Origin: Paractinoplanes ovalisporus | GTDB taxonomy: Bacteria; Actinomycetota; Actinomycetes; Mycobacteriales; Micromonosporaceae | DNA length: 64,000 bases | Assembly (NCBI RefSeq): GCF_016834655.1 | Contig: NZ_JAENHP010000001.1 | Location: 744,001-808,000 of the forward strand | Direction of reading: 5' to 3' | In this document: positions 58,732 through 64,000 of the stretch, one piece after another | How positions within the stretch are numbered: position 1 is the stretch's first letter | Layout: the number at the start of each line of letters is the position of its first letter | Notes under the pieces: model-generated | What the model saw: the letters and a program-made list of their open reading frames with translations, nothing else | The model's database searches: none | Told to the model about the DNA's origin: nothing | Translations under genes and position numbers: made by a program

Positions 58732-59720
58732 GCCAGACCCATCAGCACGAGGACCCGGGTGACCGTACGGCGTTCCCGCTCGATGTACTGCCGGAACTGG
58801 TCCCCGGTCAGGGTGGCCTCGGTCCAGCCCCGCCGCCGCAGGGTCTCCCGCCAGGCCGCGGTGCGGGTCATGCGGACGAGAAGGTCTTCCAGCCGCCGCT
58901 CGTCGTCGGGGCCGATGCCGGGCGGGGCCACCACGCCACGCCAGTTGGCGAGTTCCACGTCGACGCCCCGTTCCCCGAGCGTGGGGACGTCGGGCAGGGT
59001 GGGCAGCCGCCGCGGACTGGAGACGGCCACCGCCCGTACGGTGCCCGCCCTGATCTGCCCTTGCATCTCCGACACCCCGGCGACGCCGACGGTCGCGCGC
59101 CCCGAGAGCACCGTCGACAGCGCCTCACCGGCGCCGGGGTGCGCCAGGTAGCTGACCCGCGCCGGATCCACCCCGATCGTGTCGGCGATCATCCCGGCCA
59201 GGATCTGCCCGATGCCCCCGGCCGGGCCGCCCGCGAACGACACCGACCCCGGGTCCTGCCGCATCCGTGCGACCAGGTCGGCCACGGTCCGCACCGGCGA
59301 CGACACCGGCACCACGATCACCTGGTGGTCGGTGACGAGCCGGGCCAGGGGTGTGGTGCGGTCCACCCCGACCGGCGAGTCATTGCTCTCGACGGCACCG
59401 ACCATGACCAGCCCCGTCACCATGAGCCGGGTCGGGTCCCCCTCGTGCCGGACGAACTGGCTGAGCCCGATCGTGCCGCCGCCCCCGGCCACGTTGGCGA
59501 CCTCGGTGCGCCCCACCTCCCCGCGCAGCGCGGCCTGCATCTCACGGGCGGTCTGGTCCCAGCCACCTCCGGGCGCGGCCGGCACCATGATCCGCAGCTG
59601 CCGCCCGTTGCCGAACCCGTCCCCGTCGTGCCCCCACAATGTCGTCGCGACCAGCACAATCGCCGCCAGAACGGCAGCCCCGTACGGCCCCGCGGCCGCG
59701 GCCCGACGGCCCACCGGCAT
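58728..59720 (-). CDS. tctC: TctC/Bug-type solute-binding protein
   Basis: This 330-residue protein starts with a hydrophobic anchor or signal (YGAAVLAAIVLVATTLWG) and is of the Bug family: IMVPAAPGGGWDQTAREMQA, GGGGTIGLSQF, VSFAGGPAGGIGQILAGMI, MQGQIRAGTVRAVAVSSPRR. It captures the carboxylate outside the cell and delivers it to TctAB. It is first in the operon. A near-perfect 24-bp palindrome lies 43 bp upstream. Confidence 0.92.
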   Translation of the reverse strand: MPVGRRAAAAGPYGAAVLAAIVLVATTLWGHDGDGFGNGRQLRIMVPAAPGGGWDQTAREMQAALRGEVGRTEVANVAGGGGTIGLSQFVRHEGDPTRLMVTGLVMVGAVESNDSPVGVDRTTPLARLVTDHQVIVVPVSSPVRTVADLVARMRQDPGSVSFAGGPAGGIGQILAGMIADTIGVDPARVSYLAHPGAGEALSTVLSGRATVGVAGVSEMQGQIRAGTVRAVAVSSPRRLPTLPDVPTLGERGVDVELANWRGVVAPPGIGPDDERRLEDLLVRMTRTAAWRETLRRRGWTEATLTGDQFRQYIERERRTVTRVLVLMGLA

Positions 59721-59762
59721 CGGTCCTCACCACACTTTCGCGACGTTCCGCGCGACTCCCCC

Positions 59763-59786
59763 ATAGATTCAGGTACCTGGATCTAT
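59763..59786. promoter_or_regulatory. 24-bp palindrome upstream of TctC
   Basis: Arms ATAGATTCAGGT and ACCTGGATCTAT form a 24-bp palindrome with a single mismatched pair (T/G at position 7 and its partner). The core CAGGTACCTG is perfect. Its position 43 bp before the TctC start suggests the operator of the transporter operon; its length exceeds that of most bacterial operators here. Confidence 0.65.
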
Positions 59787-59940
59787 CAGTCTGAACCAGA
59801 ACGCCGCCCGGCGCACCTCCCTCCCCCGCACGACAGCCCCACCCGCCCACGGCACAGGACAAATTCGGCGCGGGAATTCACGATCTTGCCGGTGCCGGGC
59901 CACTACTCACATAGACGGAGGCGAACTGAAGGGCTACCCC

Positions 59941-60186
59941 ATGATCGAACTGTTGGATCCCGAATCCGCGGCAACTACGTTGATGGCGGGTCAGTTTCTC
60001 GGAATCATGGCCATGGAGATCCACATGCGCGTTCGGATACGCAATGAGGACGCTCGAGCGCGGACGCTCGCGAGACTGGTCGCCGCCTTGCCTGCCGGAG
60101 GCCGCATCCAGGAGTGCCGTTCGGACGGCTCCCGGGTCACGGTCGTCCTCCCCGCAGCGGCCGGGAAATCGGGCGGTCATGAATGA
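59941..60186 (+). CDS. Small protein at the head of an ECF sigma operon
   Basis: This 81-residue product begins MIELLDPESAATTLMAGQFL and contains IRNEDARARTLARLVAALPA and SDGSRVTVVLPAAAG. It is mostly beta/alpha in predicted character, with no recognised family or Cys cluster. The ATG follows GAAGGGCTACCCC. It overlaps the sigma-factor gene by 8 bp, so it is part of that operon and may act in the same signalling system. Confidence 0.65.
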   Translation: MIELLDPESAATTLMAGQFLGIMAMEIHMRVRIRNEDARARTLARLVAALPAGGRIQECRSDGSRVTVVLPAAAGKSGGHE

Positions 60187-60757
60187 TCCGGAGCCGATGA
60201 GATCGGCGCTCGCACCGGAAACATCCACCGCGCAAGAGATCCATTCCGGCGAGAAGACGGCACCAGGATTCGCCGAGGAATATCGGCGCCTGGTCCCGAG
60301 GCTCGTCGGATTCCTCCGCTACCAAGGAGTTCCCGTTCCGGACGCCGCCGACATCGCTCAGGAAACCATGATCCACGCTTATACCCAGTGGGAACGGATC
60401 ACCTATCCCGACGCTTGGACCAGGCGGGTCGCATCCCGGCTCTGGGCGCGGAGGGTGGCCCGCACCGAACACGTGACAACGGTGGATCCGAGCGAGGCCA
60501 CTCCGTTGCTCCGGGCGAGATCCGACATCGCGGAGTGGGAACAGCGGCACGACATCATCGCGATCCTCGACCAGTTGCCGAGCCGGCAGCGTCAGGTACT
60601 CGCGTGGACCCTCGAAGGCAATTCGCCGACCGAGATCGCCGCTGAGCTCAAGATGACGCCGGATGCCGTACGAAGCAGTCTCCGGCTGGCCCGCCGAGCC
60701 GTCGCTCTGCTTCTCACGCGTGGAGACGGCCACACGGGAGGAGCCGACCATGAGTGA
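60179..60757 (+). CDS. ECF-type RNA polymerase sigma factor
   Basis: This 192-residue protein has region 2 (FLRYQGVPVPDAADIAQETM, WERITYPDAWTRRVASRLWA) and region 4 (LDQLPSRQRQVLAWTLEGNS, PTEIAAELKMTPDAVRSSLR). It is a two-domain ECF sigma factor that should direct RNA polymerase to a small regulon. No classical zinc anti-sigma gene follows; instead a 380-residue unusual protein, with an 8-bp overlap. ATG 60179 follows the coupled layout. Confidence 0.9.
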   Translation: MNDPEPMRSALAPETSTAQEIHSGEKTAPGFAEEYRRLVPRLVGFLRYQGVPVPDAADIAQETMIHAYTQWERITYPDAWTRRVASRLWARRVARTEHVTTVDPSEATPLLRARSDIAEWEQRHDIIAILDQLPSRQRQVLAWTLEGNSPTEIAAELKMTPDAVRSSLRLARRAVALLLTRGDGHTGGADHE

Positions 60758-61892
60758 GAACGACGTGACGCGGACGGGCGAGATGCGCTCCGGCCGGCTC
60801 GGAAGCGGTTATCAGGCCGCGCGCTGGTGGGCCGACCTACCGGTCGAACTTCAGCGGATCGAGCTGACCCGGAACGAGTTGCCCGCATCGCTGACGCCCG
60901 AGCAGGCCACAGTGCTGGAACGGGAGAGGAAGGCGGTCCAGGCCATCGACCGCTGGCTCGACGACGGACACACGGCCCTGATCGACGACCTGGCCGCGGT
61001 GATCGACGTCGAGTCCGGCCTGCGGGACGCCGAGTTCCCCCAGGCCGCCGCGGCCACCACCGGTGACCTCATCGAACTGCTGGATCTCGAGGCCGGGCTG
61101 GCGCAGATCGTGGCCGGGACCGCTCCTCCCCCGGACGACATCGACGACAGCGCCCGGGCCGCCGCTCGTGAGAATTCTCTGACGTGTCTCATCTCGGCGG
61201 CCCGGGTGAACCCCGCCCAGCGGCGGCTGCTGTCGCGTGCCGCGGTGAAGGGGCTGCTCCTGCGGAACCGGGCGCTCGAAGCCACCGAACGGGCGCGGCG
61301 TCACATCGACGAGATCGGGGAGTTCATCGATCAGCGCGACGGCGTCTCCGGCCGCGAAACCCAGATCCGTCGCGAAGACCTCGAGGCGCTTGCCCGCAAC
61401 CGTGTCCACCGCGTGTCCCTCGAGATCCGGGCCGTCGGCGACCTGGCCGAGGACGCCGCCATCTTCTTCGTGTCGGACCACGCGGAAGCCATCGGACGCA
61501 CGATCGAGGACATCCTGTTCCGGGGGGACGGCTACGCCGCCCGGCACCGCGAACGCCTCGCCGGGCAAGTCGACCAGCTGCGGGCGAGCCTCCGGAGCGC
61601 AATCGACCAGGGCGTGGTGGATCTGGCGGTCCGCCTCCGGTGTCAGGATCCGATCGAGCCGGCCGAGGTCGACCTGGCCGGCCTGATCGAGCTCTTCGCC
61701 GCCCTCAGCGACGTCAGCGGGGCCGATCTGAGCGGGGTCGACCTGTCGGACGTCGACCTCGACGGCCTTCGCTGGTCGTCGGGCACGGCCTGGCCCGAGG
61801 CGGTGCGGGCCGCGGTCCGCCGGAGTTCGCAGCTCATCGCCGATGACCTGTGGGAAGTCCGGCCGCAAGAGGGCCCGGCGGCCGTTCCCTAG
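60750..61892 (+). CDS. ECF-operon partner with a pentapeptide-like C-terminus
   Basis: This 380-residue protein is mostly helical, with no membrane segment or zinc anti-sigma motif. Near the end, ALSDVSGADLSGVDLSDVDL is a short A(D/N)LSxx pentapeptide-type repeat, followed by GLRWSSGTAWPEAVRAAV. It may be the sensor or anti-sigma partner of the preceding sigma factor, since it is translationally coupled (8-bp overlap). ATG 60750 follows GGGAGGAGCC. Function unknown. Confidence 0.7.
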   Translation: MSENDVTRTGEMRSGRLGSGYQAARWWADLPVELQRIELTRNELPASLTPEQATVLERERKAVQAIDRWLDDGHTALIDDLAAVIDVESGLRDAEFPQAAAATTGDLIELLDLEAGLAQIVAGTAPPPDDIDDSARAAARENSLTCLISAARVNPAQRRLLSRAAVKGLLLRNRALEATERARRHIDEIGEFIDQRDGVSGRETQIRREDLEALARNRVHRVSLEIRAVGDLAEDAAIFFVSDHAEAIGRTIEDILFRGDGYAARHRERLAGQVDQLRASLRSAIDQGVVDLAVRLRCQDPIEPAEVDLAGLIELFAALSDVSGADLSGVDLSDVDLDGLRWSSGTAWPEAVRAAVRRSSQLIADDLWEVRPQEGPAAVP

Positions 61893-61908
61893 CCGCCGGG
61901 AGCCCGGC

Positions 61909-63057
61909 TCACCCGGCGCACATGGCTGTGATCAGGAGGCGCCGGAGGGCCTGGTTCACGGGTGCGTCGTGGTCGTAGAAGCTGTTCACCACGACCACCA
62001 CCTGCCGGTCGGCGTCCGGGCTGCTCCACGCCGCGGTTGTGTAGCCCGGGATCTCCGAGTCGTGCCCCCACGCGGTGCCGCACGGGAAGCTCTCGCGCAG
62101 CAGGCCGAGGCCCCAGCCGCCGCCGAGGATTCCCGAGTCCGGCGTTCCGCCCGTCGCCACCGGGTCGATGGTCTTCATCTGGGCCAGCACCCGGGCCGGC
62201 AGCAGCTGCCCGCGCAGCAGCGCCCGGAAGAAACGGGCGACGTCCTCGGCGTTCGACACGAGAGCCCCGGAGGCGCCGTAGAGGGTGGGGCTGAGCGCGG
62301 TGATGTCCATCGGCGGCGCGTCGGGTGTGTAGCCGTGCACATGCGGGCCGGCGATCGGCGACGAGTCCGGATAGTCGGCGCCGGCCAGTCCGAGCGGCAC
62401 GAACAGCCGGCGGCGCAGCTCGGTGGCGAACGAGCGGCCGGTCACCGACTCGACGATCATCGCCAGCAGCAGCGAGTTGGTGTTGGAGTAGGCCAGCCCG
62501 GTGCCGGGCGGGAACAGCGGCCCGTGTTCGGCCGCGTAGCGCAGCCCGTCGCGTGGGTCGAAGATCCGCGTGAGGTCGCCGGCCAGGTAGGGCGCGAGTG
62601 TTCGCGGGTCCTGGACGTAGTCGAAGACGCCGCTGGTGTGGTTCAGCAATTGGCGGATCGTGATGGCGCCGCCGTTGGGGAGCACACCGGGGAGCCGGCG
62701 CTCGACGGTGTCGCCGAGCGACAGGCGGTGCTCGGCCACCAGCTGCAGCACGACCGTGGCGGTGTACGACTTGGTGACGCCCCCGAAGCGGGATCGGAGC
62801 CCCGGGCGCATCGGTGCCGCCGGATCGAGAACGCTGCGGCCGGCCGCGAGCCGGATCGTCCGGCCGCCCGTACGCACCACGGCGATCGCTCCGGGAGCTC
62901 CGGCCGCGACGACCTGGTCGAGCAGCCGCTGAATCTGGGCCGGCGTGGGCGATACGGCCGCGGCGGCAGAAAAAGCGGGGGCGGACGTGAACAGGGTCAG
63001 GCCGGCGAGACAGGCGACGGCCGCACGACGCGTCCGGGAGATCACGAACTGTGACAT
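61909..63057 (-). CDS. Secreted serine-hydrolase-fold protein lacking the nucleophile Ser
   Basis: This 382-residue protein has a signal peptide (ISRTRRAAVACLAGLTLFTSAPAFSA) and the class C beta-lactamase/D-alanyl peptidase fold: YSNTN, FPPGTGLAYSN, LLNHTSGVFDYV and GHDSEIPGYTTA. The SxxK active site reads Gly93-Val-Thr-Lys96, so the catalytic Ser is Gly. Other motifs are intact. It may be a catalytically dead binding protein, or use another residue. GGAGAGGAG precedes ATG 63055-63057. Two repeat-based SARP sites lie upstream. Confidence 0.85.
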   Translation of the reverse strand: MSQFVISRTRRAAVACLAGLTLFTSAPAFSAAAAVSPTPAQIQRLLDQVVAAGAPGAIAVVRTGGRTIRLAAGRSVLDPAAPMRPGLRSRFGGVTKSYTATVVLQLVAEHRLSLGDTVERRLPGVLPNGGAITIRQLLNHTSGVFDYVQDPRTLAPYLAGDLTRIFDPRDGLRYAAEHGPLFPPGTGLAYSNTNSLLLAMIVESVTGRSFATELRRRLFVPLGLAGADYPDSSPIAGPHVHGYTPDAPPMDITALSPTLYGASGALVSNAEDVARFFRALLRGQLLPARVLAQMKTIDPVATGGTPDSGILGGGWGLGLLRESFPCGTAWGHDSEIPGYTTAAWSSPDADRQVVVVVNSFYDHDAPVNQALRRLLITAMCAG

Positions 63058-63112
63058 GACAGTCTCCTCTCCATCCTCGGCCCGGCCCGGCGCGACCGGC
63101 GTCAGCCGAACA

Positions 63113-63229
63113 GGCAGGCCGCTGAGGGGCGGCTGAGACGGGTGAGCGTGGGACCGGGCGCCGCCGATCGGGCAGGCCACTGAGGGGCGGCTGAGAGGGC
63201 CGGGTTTGGGTCCGGGCGCCGCGCGCGGG
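63113..63229. promoter_or_regulatory. Two 58-bp direct repeats with 11-bp-spaced CTGAG sites
   Basis: Repeats at 63113-63170 and from 63171 both begin GGCAGGCC(G/A)CTGAG and contain CTGAG twice with 11-bp spacing (63122 and 63133; 63180 and 63191). SARP regulators bind such direct repeats. They lie between the divergent serine-hydrolase-fold gene and the SARP gene at 63242. Confidence 0.55.
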
Positions 63230-63241
63230 AGGATCGAGGGT

Positions 63242-64000
63242 GTGGGGGACGGGGCACGGTTACGCGTGACGCTGCTGGGCGCCTTCGAGGTGCGCCTCGA
63301 CGACGCCGTCGTGCCGGTTCCCGGTGCCCGTCTGCGCGGGCTCCTGGTGCGGCTCGCTCTGGCCGGCGGCCGCGCCGTGGATCCGTCGGCGCTGGTCGAC
63401 GCGCTGTGGCCCGAGGAAGGGCCGGCCGACCCGGCCAACTCGCTGCAGTCGCTGGTGTCGCGCCTGCGCCGGGTGCTCGGGGCACCGAGGCTCATCAACC
63501 AGGTGCCGGGCGGCTACCGGCTCGAGGTGGCCCCGGACGACGTCGACGCGCTGCGGTTCGAACGCCTGGCCGCGGCCGGGCGGGACTGTCTGAGGGCCGG
63601 GGACCCGCGCGCGGCGGCCGGCCTGCTCGGTGAAGCGGTCGGGCTCTGGGGCGGGTCACCGGTGGCGGGCGCGGCGACCCGGTTGGAGCTGATCCGGGCC
63701 GAGGCGGTCGGTGATCTGGCCGAGGCCGAACTCGCGCTCGACCGGCCCGCGGCGGCGGCTGCGCGGCTGAGCGGGCTGCTGGTCGACGACCCGGTGCACG
63801 AGCGGGCCGCGGCGCTGCTGATGGACGCGCTCGCCGCCCAGGGCCGGCAGGCTGAGGCGCTGGCTCTTTTCGAGACCGTGCGCGAGGCCCTGGCCGACCG
63901 GCTCGGCGCCGACCCGGGGGCTGCTCTCAGCGAGCGTCACGTGCGGCTGCTGCGGGCCGAACGGGAACCGGCGCCGGAGGTCCGCAGCAACCTGCCGGCG
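63242..64000 (+). CDS. SARP/BTAD-family regulator, 3' end off the window
   Basis: At least 253 residues are visible. The N-terminus is an OmpR-type winged helix (LRVTLLGAFEVRLDDAVVPV, PSALVDALWPEEGPADPANS) and the following BTAD domain is plain (RLINQVPGGYRLEV, RLGADPGAALSERHVRLLRA). It continues beyond the window, so additional ATPase or sensor domains are possible. GTG 63242 follows GGGAGG. Repeated CTGAG sites just upstream are likely its own and its neighbour's operator. Confidence 0.88.
   Translation, partial: MGDGARLRVTLLGAFEVRLDDAVVPVPGARLRGLLVRLALAGGRAVDPSALVDALWPEEGPADPANSLQSLVSRLRRVLGAPRLINQVPGGYRLEVAPDDVDALRFERLAAAGRDCLRAGDPRAAAGLLGEAVGLWGGSPVAGAATRLELIRAEAVGDLAEAELALDRPAAAAARLSGLLVDDPVHERAAALLMDALAAQGRQAEALALFETVREALADRLGADPGAALSERHVRLLRAEREPAPEVRSNLPA

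Noticed and set aside
50800..64000. A secondary-metabolite gene cluster around the SARP genes
   Set aside because: Neither SARP gene has PKS, NRPS, terpene or RiPP genes nearby; the window shows no assembly-line domains.
1..64000. rRNA, tRNA, CRISPR arrays, transposases and phage genes
   Set aside because: None recognised on either strand; tandem repeats lack spacer diversity and no transposase motifs were seen.

Overview
This window is high-GC (roughly 70 % or more) actinobacterial chromosome. It is densely packed with 4- to 8-bp start/stop overlaps. The family mix points to a soil or plant-associated actinomycete, most likely Micromonosporaceae (Actinoplanes-like): two SARP/AfsR-type regulators, a DUF574-type SAM methyltransferase, a DinB/mycothiol-isomerase-like protein, a GntR-TetR fusion, many paired regulators and a Tat-exported DUF1501 protein. 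The genus is inference. I see no rRNA, tRNA, CRISPR array, intact insertion sequence, prophage or large biosynthetic assembly line.

Layout. 1-2.8 kb: end of a truncated globin gene, its divergent HxlR regulator, two small unknown genes, and a regulator/membrane-protein pair behind a perfect inverted repeat. 2.85-5.7 kb: an esterase and Baeyer-Villiger monooxygenase operon for ketone-to-ester-to-alcohol plus acid chemistry, with a promoter and operator. 6.7-14.6 kb: the main catabolic locus. It has an internally deleted amino-acid permease, then P450, acetoacetate-decarboxylase-like, aldehyde dehydrogenase (HpaE-like), extradiol dioxygenase (HpaD-like) and fumarylacetoacetase-fold (HpaG-like) genes, all translationally coupled, followed by a convergent MarR gene and a glutamine-synthetase-like ligase. 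This looks like a homoprotocatechuate-type meta-cleavage route, possibly entered from an amine. 14.6-18.3 kb: a DUF1501/DUF1800 pair, an SDR remnant and a second LigB-type dioxygenase.

18.4-30.7 kb: a class V aminotransferase-fold enzyme, a GerMN lipoprotein, a GlsB/STAS pair, an OmpR-type two-component system, a secreted carboxylesterase divergent from a NarL-type two-component system, an aldo/keto reductase, and a LysR/MFS pair. 30.9-40 kb: a large secreted discoidin plus beta-helix protein behind LacI-type operators, a TetR/SDR pair, an ArsR/SRPBCC stress operon, a GAPDH, a GlxA-type AraC regulator and a membrane protein. 40-46 kb: a TetM-like ribosomal protection protein behind a leader peptide, a thioredoxin-fold protein lacking one active-site Cys, and a DEAD-box helicase. 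46-55.4 kb: a TetR/epimerase pair, an FtsX-type ABC exporter with a GntR-TetR regulator, a DHFR-like protein, a 1002-residue AfsR-like regulator with a divergent hydrolase, and a SAM methyltransferase.

55.4-56.6 kb is a repeat-rich stretch without a recognisable gene. 56.6-64 kb: a tiny gene followed by 26-bp tandem repeats, a complete TctCBA tripartite tricarboxylate transporter with a 24-bp palindrome upstream, an ECF sigma-factor operon with a pentapeptide-repeat-like partner, a serine-hydrolase-fold protein lacking its nucleophile, and the start of a second SARP gene.

The strongest overall pattern is regulatory. Nearly every divergent pair carries a clear palindrome or twin operator, and several tandem repeats begin exactly at stop codons.
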